Below, one piece after another: positions 50,400 to 59,817 of a stretch of DNA of 64,000 nucleotides. The stretch spans positions 1-64,000 of the forward strand of contig CAYMII010000019.1 in the NCBI GenBank assembly GCA_964390565.1, read 5' to 3'. This DNA comes from UBA8529 sp964390565 (GTDB lineage: Bacteria; Bacteroidota; Bacteroidia; Bacteroidales; Tenuifilaceae). Under the pieces are notes generated by a model. The model made no database searches, had not been told where the DNA came from, and saw only the letters and a program-made list of their open reading frames with translations. A program made the position numbers and the translations under genes. Numbering within the stretch: position 1 is the first letter of the stretch; each line of letters opens with the position of its first letter.

Positions 50400-51626
50400 A
50401 TGAAATACATATTAATTATCAGCAGATATCTACTTGCAATTCTATTCATCTTTTCAGGATTTGTTAAGGGTGTTGACCCTTATGGATTTGCCTACAAACT
50501 TGACGATTATTTTAGGGCTTTTCATGCCGATTTTTTTCAGCCACTCTCTTTAGCCTTATCATTTATACTTTGTGCAGCTGAACTTTTTATAGGGTTACTG
50601 CTACTGTTTGGTGTAAGATTGCGGCTTGCAGCATGGGGCGCATTCCTATTTATGGTAGTTTTTACTCCATTAACATTTGTGCTTGCTATCTTTAACCCAG
50701 TGCATGATTGTGGATGTTTTGGCGATGCTATTAAACTTACAAACTGGGAAACCTTTTACAAGAACATAGTCTTTTTTGCTGCTGCATTTGCCCTTTTGAA
50801 ATATAGGTCACAGCTAAAACAAAACATAACAGGAATTAAAGAGATAATCCTATTTATTGTTTTGCTTGGAATTGCCTTCTACCCTCCGTTTATTGGATAT
50901 ACTCGTTTGCCATTGTATGACTTTAGACCTTACAAATTGGGTGTTAATATTGCCGAGGCAATGAAAATTCCTGATGGAGCTCCTGCCGATGTTTATAAAA
51001 CAACCCTTTACTATCAGAAAGATGGAGTTGTTAAAGAGTTCAACGAAAACAATATCCCTTGGCAGGACACAACATGGAAATACGTTGATGCCAAGTCGGA
51101 GGTAATTAAAAAGGGTTACACCCCATCGATTGAAGGTTTTAGTATACAATCGTTGGATGGTAATGAGGTTACTGATAACATTCTTTCTTACGATGGGTAT
51201 TACTTTTTGGCTATATCCTATCGATTAGATAAGTCGAACCAAGAATCTATTAAGAGGTTAAACGAAGTTTACTTTAAAGCCAAAGAGGCGGGCTACGGGT
51301 TTGCTTGTGTAACAAACTCTACTAAAGGCGATATCGATGCATTTGTTTCTAAATCAGGCTCTGCATACCCATTCTTTAATGCCGATGGCACAATGCTTAA
51401 GACGGTTATCCGTGCAAATCCAGGATTAATTTTGCTTTACAAAGGAACCATTATTGGTCAATGGCATTACAGCATGATTCCCAAAGCTGAGTATTTTAGT
51501 GGAGATCTCAACGCTAAGCAGATTGCGGCAATTAATGCTAACTCAAGTGGTAGGTTAACTATTCTTCTGATTTCTGTATTAGCATTACTTTTATTAGTTA
51601 CAAAGTTGTCTTCAATTAAGGAGTAA
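50400..51626 (+). CDS. BT_3928-family DoxX-like membrane protein
   Basis: 408 residues; ATG 50400 begins the first TM, better than the ATG three codons upstream. The N-terminal DoxX-type four-helix membrane domain (about 1-150) has FIFSGFVKGVDPYGFAYK, LCAAELFIGLLLLFG and NPVHDCGCFGDAI, where Cys-Gly-Cys may be redox-active. A fifth TM precedes a periplasmic thioredoxin-like C-terminal part (about 180-385) and there is a final TM (about 387-403). Conserved in Bacteroidales; possible envelope redox role, unproven. Confidence 0.9.
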   Translation: MKYILIISRYLLAILFIFSGFVKGVDPYGFAYKLDDYFRAFHADFFQPLSLALSFILCAAELFIGLLLLFGVRLRLAAWGAFLFMVVFTPLTFVLAIFNPVHDCGCFGDAIKLTNWETFYKNIVFFAAAFALLKYRSQLKQNITGIKEIILFIVLLGIAFYPPFIGYTRLPLYDFRPYKLGVNIAEAMKIPDGAPADVYKTTLYYQKDGVVKEFNENNIPWQDTTWKYVDAKSEVIKKGYTPSIEGFSIQSLDGNEVTDNILSYDGYYFLAISYRLDKSNQESIKRLNEVYFKAKEAGYGFACVTNSTKGDIDAFVSKSGSAYPFFNADGTMLKTVIRANPGLILLYKGTIIGQWHYSMIPKAEYFSGDLNAKQIAAINANSSGRLTILLISVLALLLLVTKLSSIKE

Positions 51627-51670
51627 GTATTTAAAAACTATATTAACTATTATTTATTAAAAGATTTCGA

Positions 51671-53815
51671 ATGAAAAAAATATTTGCAGTTGTACTGATG
51701 CTTTGCTTTTGGAGTATTAGCAAGGCTGATGAGGGGATGTGGCTCATTAACTTAATTACTAAGAATATGGCTCAGATGGAAGCCCGTGGTATTAAGTTAA
51801 CAGCCGAGGATATTTATAGTATTAACCATTCAAGTATAAAAGATGCAGTTGTTCAGCTCGATGATGGAGGTTGTACTGCCGAATTAATATCAGGAAAAGG
51901 TCTGCTTTTAACCAACCACCACTGTGGCGTTGAGGCAATTCAAATGCACAGCTCACCAGAGCGTAATCTGCTTAAAGATGGATTCTTTGCAAAATCGTTG
52001 CAAGAGGAGTTAGCAATACCAGGAAAAACAGCCATGTTGCTCGTGAATATTGAGGATGTAACCTCAAAAATTTTGAATGAAGTCAGTGAAAAACTTGAAT
52101 CGCCTGGGTATTTTAATAGGCTTTATACAAAGATGGATTCGCTAGCAATGGTATCGACTCAAAATGGGAAGTATTATGCTGTTGTTAAGCCGATGTACAA
52201 TCATAACTATTTCTATCTTTTCCTTTACGAGAGGTTTTTAGATGTTCGTTTGGTGGCTGCGCCACCATCAGCCATTGGAAACTTTGGTGGTGATGTTGAC
52301 AACTGGCATTGGCCTCGCCATACTGGCGATTTTAGCATGTTCCGAATCTATACTGGTCCCGATGGTAAGCCAGCACCCTATAGCAAAAAGAATGTTCCTT
52401 ACGTTCCAAAACGCTTTTTGAATATCTCGATGAAAGGAGTAAAAGAAGGTGATTTTGCCATGATAATTGGTTACCCAGGAACCACCTATCGTTACTCAAG
52501 TCCATACGAGGCTAAGCAGGCTCGCGATGTACTTGCTCCTTGGAAAGATGCTGTTTGGGGGCAATTTATTCAAACCATCAAAGAAGCACAAGCAAAGGAT
52601 ATTAAAATTAAAGTTGACTATACCGATAAGCATGATATGCTTGTAAACTTTTGGCAAAAGGATACTTGGCAAGCTGAATCGATGTACCGATTTGGTGTTG
52701 TAGAAAGGCTTCAAACTCGCGAGGATAGCTTAAAGTCTTGGGTCTCAAGAATGCCTTCGGCACGTACAAAGTACCTATCATCAGTTCCAATGTTGAATGA
52801 TTATTTTACAACCTATCGTCAGAACAAATGGGAGGAGCTATCGGGATCACTTTCAGCAATGCTTGATTATCCTGTTGATATTAGCAAGAATATAAATTCT
52901 TGTGAAGAACTTTTTGCAGCAATGCTTGCAAAAAAAGATGTTAAAAAAATAGCAAAAAAAATAAAAAAACAGGTACCGAAAATCTTTGAGAATTACCATG
53001 CCGATCCTGATGTTTGGCTATATTCAACGGCTCTTAAAAGTTTAATTGATAACACATCTGATTGTCCAAATGTACCTATGATTCAGGCAATCAAAAATCA
53101 ACCCGGGTTTAGTCAGATGGTTCCTTTATATGCTCAAAGTTTTTACCAACGTTCATATTTCTCATCGCCTGAGAGGCTGAAAACTTTTTTGAAAACGCCA
53201 GTTGTAGACACTATCGTTAAAGATCCTGTATTCATGCTTTATCAGAGTTGTCAACTACTTTACGATTCTCTGTCAAAAGTAATTCGTCCTTTGAGATCCA
53301 ACTATGAACGAGCAATGCAAGTTTACACAAAGGGTATACTTGAAATGGAGAGTAATAGGTTGCATTATCCCGATGCAAACTCAACCATGCGTTTAACTTA
53401 TGGTAAGGTTACTGGCTATAAGCCAATAGATGGAATAGCAATGAAGCCATTTACAACCCTTGATGGGATTATGGAAAAGGAAAATCCGAATATTGATGTC
53501 TTTAATGTTCCTGCTAAACTTAAACAACTTTGGCAAGCAAAGGATTTTGGACGCTATGGTGTAAATGGCACTGTTCCAGTTTGCTTCCTAACCGATAACG
53601 ATATCACCGGAGGTAACTCGGGCAGTCCAACGCTTGATGCTAACGGAAACCTTATAGGCATTGCTTTTGATGGTAACTTCGAAGCAATGTCATGTGATTA
53701 CGCTTTTGAACCCGAAATCCAACGAACAATCATTGTTGATATTAGATACGTTCTATTTGTAGTTGATAAGTACGCTGGGGCAAAGAATTTGATAGATGAG
53801 ATGAGGATTCAGTAA
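51671..53815 (+). CDS. S46 dipeptidyl-peptidase, DPP7 type
   Basis: 714 residues. Signal peptide about 1-19 (ending SKA). Periplasmic serine exopeptidase releasing dipeptides for amino-acid-fermenting growth. Catalytic residues: His in LLTNHHCG (about 83), Asp in HTGDFSMFRIY (about 220), Ser in GGNSGSPTLD (about 649). At the P1 specificity position the sequence reads FDGNFEAM, with Gly as in DPP7 (hydrophobic P1); DPP11 has Arg (acidic P1). A Lys-rich helical insertion (KKDVKKIAKKIKKQV) lies in the cap domain. Followed by a terminator. Confidence 0.95.
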   Translation: MKKIFAVVLMLCFWSISKADEGMWLINLITKNMAQMEARGIKLTAEDIYSINHSSIKDAVVQLDDGGCTAELISGKGLLLTNHHCGVEAIQMHSSPERNLLKDGFFAKSLQEELAIPGKTAMLLVNIEDVTSKILNEVSEKLESPGYFNRLYTKMDSLAMVSTQNGKYYAVVKPMYNHNYFYLFLYERFLDVRLVAAPPSAIGNFGGDVDNWHWPRHTGDFSMFRIYTGPDGKPAPYSKKNVPYVPKRFLNISMKGVKEGDFAMIIGYPGTTYRYSSPYEAKQARDVLAPWKDAVWGQFIQTIKEAQAKDIKIKVDYTDKHDMLVNFWQKDTWQAESMYRFGVVERLQTREDSLKSWVSRMPSARTKYLSSVPMLNDYFTTYRQNKWEELSGSLSAMLDYPVDISKNINSCEELFAAMLAKKDVKKIAKKIKKQVPKIFENYHADPDVWLYSTALKSLIDNTSDCPNVPMIQAIKNQPGFSQMVPLYAQSFYQRSYFSSPERLKTFLKTPVVDTIVKDPVFMLYQSCQLLYDSLSKVIRPLRSNYERAMQVYTKGILEMESNRLHYPDANSTMRLTYGKVTGYKPIDGIAMKPFTTLDGIMEKENPNIDVFNVPAKLKQLWQAKDFGRYGVNGTVPVCFLTDNDITGGNSGSPTLDANGNLIGIAFDGNFEAMSCDYAFEPEIQRTIIVDIRYVLFVVDKYAGAKNLIDEMRIQ

Positions 53816-53832
53816 ACTAATTTAAATAATTG

Positions 53833-53870
53833 AAGTCTAGGTATATGTAATTATATCTAGACTTTTTTAT
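53833..53870 (+). terminator. Terminator after the DPP7-type peptidase
   Basis: Aagtctag (53833-53840) pairs with ctagactt (53857-53864), extended by tata/tata pairing in the interior, followed by six Ts. Confidence 0.75.
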
Positions 53871-53943
53871 TTATATTTTGACGATTTTGTTTGTTAATTG
53901 TCTCTTTAGATGTATTTTACTCGATATTTTAAATTGTAACGAT

Positions 53944-56900
53944 ATGAATACCAAATTTGCTCAAAAATTTGTTACAACATTGGTTTTATTTGCTTTTGTA
54001 TTAGTAGCAAATGCTCAAAAAGGGGTTCCTTACATTTCCAACTTTCAGCTACCTTCAACAATGAGTAATCAGACTTGGTCTATTATTCAATGCGAGGAAG
54101 ATAATCTTATTTATGTTTTAAATCGAAAAGGGATATACTCTTTTGATGGTTTTGAATGGACAAAACTAAATGTTGCCGCAAAGCCAATTGCAATATATTC
54201 TGCCAAAGATCTATTTGTTGGTACCGACGATGAGATTGGGTATTTTAGAAAAGATTCCAAAGGGGATTATAACTACTATAGCGTACAAGATTCAACCTTT
54301 GATATTTACTATAAGTTTGTATATGTCGATAGCGCTATTTATGCTGTAGGAACTCAACATATATCTAAATTACAGATAAACGATAAGGTTAAAACTGAAC
54401 CTATTTACATTGAGGCTGATTCAACCAGCATGATTACTGATTTTTTCGAACTTAATGGTATTATATACATTATTAAGAATAACAATTCCCTCTATCGCCT
54501 CGATGATAAAACGGCAAACAAGCAAACATTCAACCTCGATAAGGGCGAAACTATAAAGTTCACGTTTAACCATAACAATGTAACATACGTTGGAACCTCA
54601 TTAAATAAACTTTTCCTTTTTAATGGATGGCAGTTTAAGCCTTTAGCCTTAAAGGATAAAGCCTATTTGAGTGCAAGTTATATGAATGGTGGTATATCAA
54701 TTGACTCCAATCGGTTTGCCATCTCAACGCTTATTGGCGGTTGTGCCATTATCAACTCAACAACACTCGAAACCGAGGCTACAATTAACTATTCAATCGG
54801 TTTACCCGATGATGAAATTCAATCTTTAGGAGTTGATAAAAGCAAAGGCTTGTGGATTGCTCACGGTATGGGTATTTCAAGGGTCGATTTGGATATTCCT
54901 GTTCGCTCATTTCAGCACTTTGATGGGATAAGCGGGAATATCCTCTCTGTTGCTGAATTTAACAGGGTTTTGTATGTTGGTGGGAGTGAGGGCTTATTCA
55001 ATTTGATTGAAGTTCGAAATGTAAAAACGATAGAAACTCCGATATCGCAACCCAAACAAAACGTTTCAAACACTTCAAATGCAGTATCAACTGAAAAAAG
55101 TATTGAGGATAATAAAACCCAACCCGAATCAAAGGATGCCAAGAAAAAGAAGAAAGGTTTCTTTAGCCGACTATTCAGTAAGTCTGATAAAGCAGAGGCA
55201 CAGGTTGTAGATGCTCCAGTTGCGAGTGGTGATGCATCAAAAAAAGATAAGGTTGAAAAGTCAGCCGTATCGAAGAAGATTAGTACGCTTCAAACAATCA
55301 GCAACGAGTATCAGCGTATTCAAGGAGTTGACGGGAAGTGTAAGCAGCTAGTTATTTTTAAAAATCGACTTTTGGCTGCAACAAGTACAGGATTATATGA
55401 GATTTCTGGAGGTAAAGGTGTTCCTGTGGTTAATCAAAGTTATATCATATTTGTAAAGCAGTCGGAGCTAAATCCCAAAAACCTTTTTGTTTGTTCAACC
55501 GATGGAATTCTAGAAATATCATTAATAGGTGAGCAGTGGAAAACAAAGCGTCTTTACACTTTTGAGGATGAATACCCAATATCACTGCTAGAACTTTCGG
55601 AAAACAACTTGTTGGTTACAACGGAATTTAATGTTTATAATCTTACAATTGTTCAAGGTAGCGAATCAACTCTTAAAAAGCTAACTCCTTCGAATACAAC
55701 GCTCGAATCGCCTGTGACTATTAAGATTGCTAGTGCAATTAAGATTTTTACTGCAACAAAAGCATATTCATATAACCAACAAAAGGATGAATTAAAAGAT
55801 GATGCTTCTGTAGGTGCAGGAAACATTGTTAGTACGATATATTCGCAGAGTAATTTTTCTTGGGTGAATAGCGCTCGCAAATGGAATTTGTATACTACCG
55901 AAAAACAGCTTTCGCTCGATGTGGTCGATTATCTAGGTTTGTTCGATAGAATTAACGACATCTTTATCAATAGCAATAACGACATTTATCTTGTTAATGA
56001 TTATAGCCAGATTGTTAAAATCAAAGCGAGTGGTGCTGAAGTATCGAACAAGAAACTACCTTTCTACCTAAAACAGGTTACCGATGGCAAGGGCACTAAG
56101 CTCGATATCAATAATATCAAGCTAAGCTACTCAAATAACTCGATAAAAGTTAGGCTAATTGCTCCTTCGTATGTAAGAGAACGAGCAGCAGAGTATCAAT
56201 ATTTAGTCGAGGGCTTATCGGGCAGCTGGTCGGAGTGGACCGATAATCCTAATATTGAACTTCCATTTATACCTAACGGGAAGTATAAACTTAAGATTAA
56301 AGCCCGCGACGTGCTTGGAAACGAGAGCGAGATTTACACCCTTCCGTTTAAAATTAACCCTCCTTTCTGGAAGAATCCTTGGTTTGTTATCCCTTTTATC
56401 ATTTTATTGATATTCCTTTTCTTCCAGTTCATGAAGTATCGCGAGCGTCAGTTGCAAAAGGAGAAGCAAATTCTTGAGGAGAAGGTAAAAGAGAGAACCA
56501 AAACCATAGAGGAGCAAAAGGAGGTGTTAATGGTACAACGCGATGAACTTGCTCAGTTTAATCAGGAGATATTACAGCAAAAGGAAGAGATTGAGGCTCA
56601 GCGCGACGAGATTGAGGCGCAGAACGACTATATCACAAAGCAAAACCTCGAAATGACCCAAAGTATAGAGTATGCTCGTCGTATTCAAACAGCGGTCATG
56701 CCTAAAAAGGAAGCTGTTGATGCAATTTTACCTAAACACTTTATTCTATTTAAGCCTCGCGATATAGTAAGCGGTGATTTTTACTGGATGACAAAGAGGG
56801 ATGGTAAAATTATTGTTGCTGCAGCCGATTGTACTGGACATGGTGTGCCCGGAGCATTTATGAGCATGCTTGGGATATCATTCTTAAACGAAATTGTTAA

Positions 56901-57405
56901 CGTAAGGAACGAAACAAAACCCGATATTATTCTTAACCATCTTCGCGATTCAATAAAATCGACTCTTTCACAAACAGGTAAGGAAGGCGAATCTAAGGAT
57001 GGAATGGATATTGCGCTTTGCGCAATCGATATGCAAGCAAAAACCATTGAGTTTGCTGGTGCTTACAATCCGTTGTACCTAATCCGTAATGGCGAGCTCA
57101 TTGAGGTTAAGGCCGATAAAATGCCTGTGGGCATTCATATGTCCGAGAAGGATTCGTTTACCCTAAACACCATTGAGTTTAAGAAGGATGATTGTATTTA
57201 CATCTTCTCCGATGGTTATGTAAGCCAGTTTGGCGGCGAGTACGATAGGAAATACATGGCAAAGCCATTTAAAAAGATGCTCTCAATCATAGCCGATAAG
57301 CCAATGGATAAGCAGTTTGAGATTATCGATAAGGAGTTTGAAGATTGGCGTGGCTATCACCCGCAGGTTGATGATATACTGGTTATTGGGGTGAAGTTTG
57401 AGTGA
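53944..57405 (+). CDS. Beta-propeller sensor fused to a SpoIIE-type phosphatase
   Basis: 1153 residues from ATG 53944; the frame extends upstream but lacks a signal peptide there. Signal peptide about 1-23. Periplasmic two-component-regulator propeller repeats (about 25-725), interrupted at about 360-455 by a Lys/Ser/Gln-rich low-complexity linker with KKKKKGFFSRLFSKSDK. Y_Y_Y sandwich about 732-805 (SGSWSEWTDNPNIELPFIPN), one TM about 811-832, coiled coil about 833-920 with E/Q heptads, then a PP2C/SpoIIE domain (about 920-1153) with DIVSGDFYWMT, AAADCTGHGVPGAFMSMLG and FSDGYVSQFGG. It probably dephosphorylates an anti-anti-sigma factor in response to a periplasmic signal. Monocistronic. Confidence 0.94.
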   Translation: MNTKFAQKFVTTLVLFAFVLVANAQKGVPYISNFQLPSTMSNQTWSIIQCEEDNLIYVLNRKGIYSFDGFEWTKLNVAAKPIAIYSAKDLFVGTDDEIGYFRKDSKGDYNYYSVQDSTFDIYYKFVYVDSAIYAVGTQHISKLQINDKVKTEPIYIEADSTSMITDFFELNGIIYIIKNNNSLYRLDDKTANKQTFNLDKGETIKFTFNHNNVTYVGTSLNKLFLFNGWQFKPLALKDKAYLSASYMNGGISIDSNRFAISTLIGGCAIINSTTLETEATINYSIGLPDDEIQSLGVDKSKGLWIAHGMGISRVDLDIPVRSFQHFDGISGNILSVAEFNRVLYVGGSEGLFNLIEVRNVKTIETPISQPKQNVSNTSNAVSTEKSIEDNKTQPESKDAKKKKKGFFSRLFSKSDKAEAQVVDAPVASGDASKKDKVEKSAVSKKISTLQTISNEYQRIQGVDGKCKQLVIFKNRLLAATSTGLYEISGGKGVPVVNQSYIIFVKQSELNPKNLFVCSTDGILEISLIGEQWKTKRLYTFEDEYPISLLELSENNLLVTTEFNVYNLTIVQGSESTLKKLTPSNTTLESPVTIKIASAIKIFTATKAYSYNQQKDELKDDASVGAGNIVSTIYSQSNFSWVNSARKWNLYTTEKQLSLDVVDYLGLFDRINDIFINSNNDIYLVNDYSQIVKIKASGAEVSNKKLPFYLKQVTDGKGTKLDINNIKLSYSNNSIKVRLIAPSYVRERAAEYQYLVEGLSGSWSEWTDNPNIELPFIPNGKYKLKIKARDVLGNESEIYTLPFKINPPFWKNPWFVIPFIILLIFLFFQFMKYRERQLQKEKQILEEKVKERTKTIEEQKEVLMVQRDELAQFNQEILQQKEEIEAQRDEIEAQNDYITKQNLEMTQSIEYARRIQTAVMPKKEAVDAILPKHFILFKPRDIVSGDFYWMTKRDGKIIVAAADCTGHGVPGAFMSMLGISFLNEIVNVRNETKPDIILNHLRDSIKSTLSQTGKEGESKDGMDIALCAIDMQAKTIEFAGAYNPLYLIRNGELIEVKADKMPVGIHMSEKDSFTLNTIEFKKDDCIYIFSDGYVSQFGGEYDRKYMAKPFKKMLSIIADKPMDKQFEIIDKEFEDWRGYHPQVDDILVIGVKFE

Positions 57406-57460
57406 TGGGAGAATGGTGAATTGAATTTATCAACTAGTTATTCATAAGTGAATTAAGACG

Positions 57461-58030
57461 ATGAAAGATACATTTTGGTTAACCACAATGTTTTTGACTA
57501 TTTTCATTCCATTGACGATTACGTCTTGTTTGACTGGAAAGATGACTGCAAATAAATCTTTTGAAAAAGAAATTAAAACAGAAAGTGCATTAGAAAAAGG
57601 ACAAATAATCTTCGAGAATGAATTTGCTATTATCCGTTTCGATAAAACAGAGGTTTTAGGAATCCTAGAAAAAGAAATCAAAACTAAGAATATTAATAAA
57701 TGTCATGAAAAAAGATTGTCTCGCTATATAAATCAAGTTAAGAATTTAAATTCTGAAACGAATATATTCCCTGACCTTGGAAACGTTATTAAGACGCCAG
57801 ATTATTTTGAAATTAATTTCCAAAGAGATTTAGTTAAGAATCTTGTATTGCACTATAAAATTGCCGTTTTCAATAAATCCAAGAAAGAATTTGAGAAAAA
57901 GATAGTTTATAGAAAAAAATCAACGGAAGGATACTGTTGCATGACAAATATAGAATTCATAGATGGTCAGAAAATTTTAGATACAGATTTGTTTACAGAT
58001 TTTATTGTAATTGAAGAGTGTAAAGAATAA
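57461..58030 (+). CDS. Hypothetical lipoprotein
   Basis: 189 residues. Lipobox PLTITSCLTGK (Cys about 23). The mature protein is Lys-rich with alternating helix and strand and a Cys-Cys pair (GYCCMTNIEF) late in the sequence. No domain is recognised. It stands 55 bases after the sensor phosphatase with no terminator between, and 34 bases before the osmC-like gene, so it may read through from either side. Its AT-rich composition is slightly higher than that of its neighbours. Confidence 0.72.
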   Translation: MKDTFWLTTMFLTIFIPLTITSCLTGKMTANKSFEKEIKTESALEKGQIIFENEFAIIRFDKTEVLGILEKEIKTKNINKCHEKRLSRYINQVKNLNSETNIFPDLGNVIKTPDYFEINFQRDLVKNLVLHYKIAVFNKSKKEFEKKIVYRKKSTEGYCCMTNIEFIDGQKILDTDLFTDFIVIEECKE

Positions 58031-58064
58031 TCACCTATGAATAACAAGCAGTTTAAATAGTTAT

Positions 58065-58535
58065 ATGTCAAAACAACATCATTATAAGGCAACAATTAAG
58101 TGGACTGGAAACAATGGTACAGGGACAGATAATTACAGGAATTATGAAAGAAGTTACCAAATAAGCGTTGAGAACAAATCTGCAATCTTAGGTTCCTCTG
58201 ACCCAGCCTTTCGGGGTGATAAAACAAAGCATAACCCTGAAGATTTATTAGTATCATCTTTATGTGCCTGCCACATGCTTTGGTATTTACATTTATGTTC
58301 GGAAGCCGGTGTAATTGTTGTTGATTATATTGACAATGCTACAGGAATTATGGTTGAAACTTCAAATGGTGGTGGCCATTTTACCGAGGTAACACTAAAT
58401 CCAATTGTTGTGGTAGCTGAGAACTCAATGATTGATAAAGCAAACGAATTACATAAAAAAGCAAATGAGCTGTGCTTTGTTGCAAACTCGGTAAATTTTC
58501 CCGTAAGGCATAACCCAATAGCAAAGACAAGATAG
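58065..58535 (+). CDS. OsmC/Ohr family peroxiredoxin-like protein
   Basis: 156 residues. Reduces organic hydroperoxides with a pair of cysteines. Seen: YERSYQISVENKSAILGSSD, the HNPEDLLVSSLCACHMLWYL helix with the peroxidatic Cys, and the second Cys in NELCFVANSVNFPV. Cytoplasmic, dimeric fold with swapped strands. The SLCACH variant has two extra Cys/His, close to the LCACH type seen in Ohr-related proteins. Function in oxidative stress is likely. Confidence 0.93.
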   Translation: MSKQHHYKATIKWTGNNGTGTDNYRNYERSYQISVENKSAILGSSDPAFRGDKTKHNPEDLLVSSLCACHMLWYLHLCSEAGVIVVDYIDNATGIMVETSNGGGHFTEVTLNPIVVVAENSMIDKANELHKKANELCFVANSVNFPVRHNPIAKTR

Positions 58536-58822
58536 TAGTTTACTTGTAAAGCAAGAAACTTCTGACAGTCGCCATATTTCATCTGATTCTGTTCTTGTTG
58601 GCGAGAATATAATACCGTTGCTAAAAAAATGAAAACTACTATTTTTAATAGTATAGTTTCTCCTCTTTAAAAACACCAATGTATTGTAAATACTGGCAAT
58701 TAAACTTCGAATCATTACCCTATATCCATTAATCACTCTCAACAGGTAAATAAATGTGCTGATCTATAAAGAACGTAAAGCGTTAGATTGAGTTTTAAGA
58801 GTTTTTTAATCGTGTTGAAATG
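58536..58822. other. 287-base gap after the OsmC-like gene
   Basis: No supported gene, RNA or repeat. Short open frames on the minus strand here lack coding character. No clear terminator is visible for either flanking gene. Confidence 0.55.
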
Positions 58823-59311
58823 CTATTTATCTGTAATTTTCTTTTTATTCATTAGCTTAACAACAAACTCAGCAAGCCTTTTGGCTCTAGTTTTCTCTTT
58901 TTTTGCCGATTCAATCCAAACAATATACTCTTTACGGTTGGTGTACGATAGGGTGTCGAAGAAATCTTTGACATCCCTATTGGCATCCAGCAATGCTTGA
59001 GCATCGCTAGGAATAACTACAGTGCGTTCTTGGAGATCTCTAGTAAGTTCAACATTTACTGTATCGCCAAAGGTTTTGTTGATTTTCTTACGAATCTCTT
59101 TGGTTAACCCAAGCACATGGCATCCATGACCCATATTGGCAAGGCTTCCTCGGTACTCAGCAATGCCATCAAAGGTTGCAATTATCTTGACTTGCCCTTT
59201 TGTTCCGAATAGTGTCTCAGTATCGAATGGGAATTTTACAAAGGCTGCATCAATACGCTTGTTTTGTTCAATTGTGGCAGAGAAAGCAATTTTGTCCATA
59301 GCTCTTGACAT
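58823..59311 (-). CDS. YdeI/DUF1905 family protein
   Basis: 162 residues. An N-terminal DUF1905 domain (about 8-95; AAFVKFPFDTETLFGTKGQV, HVLGLTKEIRKKI) is followed by a YdeI/OmdA-like helical tail with LLDANRDVKDFFDTLSYTNR and WIESAKKEKTRAKRLAEFV. Members are linked to bacteriocin or envelope-stress protection in some bacteria, but the biochemical activity is unknown. Cytoplasmic. It is divergent from the RidA gene; an in-frame ATG four codons downstream is an alternative start. Confidence 0.88.
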   Translation of the reverse strand: MSRAMDKIAFSATIEQNKRIDAAFVKFPFDTETLFGTKGQVKIIATFDGIAEYRGSLANMGHGCHVLGLTKEIRKKINKTFGDTVNVELTRDLQERTVVIPSDAQALLDANRDVKDFFDTLSYTNRKEYIVWIESAKKEKTRAKRLAEFVVKLMNKKKITDK

Positions 59312-59393
59312 TTTTCAGTACGATAAATGTAAATAAAAAGTAGCATCGAACATTATTTTTCGATAATTTGCCCTCTTAAAGTTGATATCTATT

Positions 59394-59777
59394 ATGGAAT
59401 TTATCAGTACTAATAATGCACCAATGCCTGCAGGGCATTATACTCAGGCAATTGTTTGTAATGGAATGGTTTACGTATCAGGTCAGCTGCCTGTAAAACT
59501 AGACAGATCTTCAACTGAAGTTGGAAGTATCGAGGAGCAAACGCTTCAGGCGTTACAAAATGTAGAGCAGATATTAATTGCTGCCAATAGCAGCAAGGAG
59601 TGTGTGGTAAAGGTTACCGTTTATATATCTGATATTAGCCTTTGGGGTAAGGTGAACGAGGTGTATAGTCGATTTTTTGGTGCTCATAAACCCGCTAGAG
59701 CAATTGTACCAACCAAAGAGTTGCATTATGGTTATCAGATAGAAATTGAGGCGATTGCAGTAGTTAATGATAAGTAA
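59394..59777 (+). CDS. ridA: RidA family deaminase
   Basis: 127 residues from ATG 59394; an in-frame TTG at 59382 is rejected. Hydrolyses reactive enamine/imine intermediates formed by PLP enzymes such as threonine dehydratase. Seen: APMPAGHYTQAIVCNGMVYV, SGQLPVK, and the catalytic-Arg signature FFGAHKPARAIVPTKELHYG with the terminal IEIEAIAV. Trimeric, cytosolic. Its stop codon lies within a bidirectional terminator. Confidence 0.96.
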   Translation: MEFISTNNAPMPAGHYTQAIVCNGMVYVSGQLPVKLDRSSTEVGSIEEQTLQALQNVEQILIAANSSKECVVKVTVYISDISLWGKVNEVYSRFFGAHKPARAIVPTKELHYGYQIEIEAIAVVNDK

Positions 59778-59812
59778 AACGGAGGAGAAATCCCACCGTT
59801 TTACTTATAAAC
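59771..59812. terminator. Bidirectional terminator between ridA and the beta-helix lipoprotein
   Basis: Perfect 12-bp stem (59771-59782 with 59796-59807), 13-base loop. It overlaps the ridA stop and lies just beyond the end of the minus-strand lipoprotein gene. Confidence 0.82.
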
Positions 59813-59817
59813 CTATT

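Noticed and set aside
58449..58742. Minus-strand open frame in the gap after the OsmC-like gene
   Set aside because: It overlaps the end of a real gene, has no domain or plausible start signal, and its composition is non-coding.
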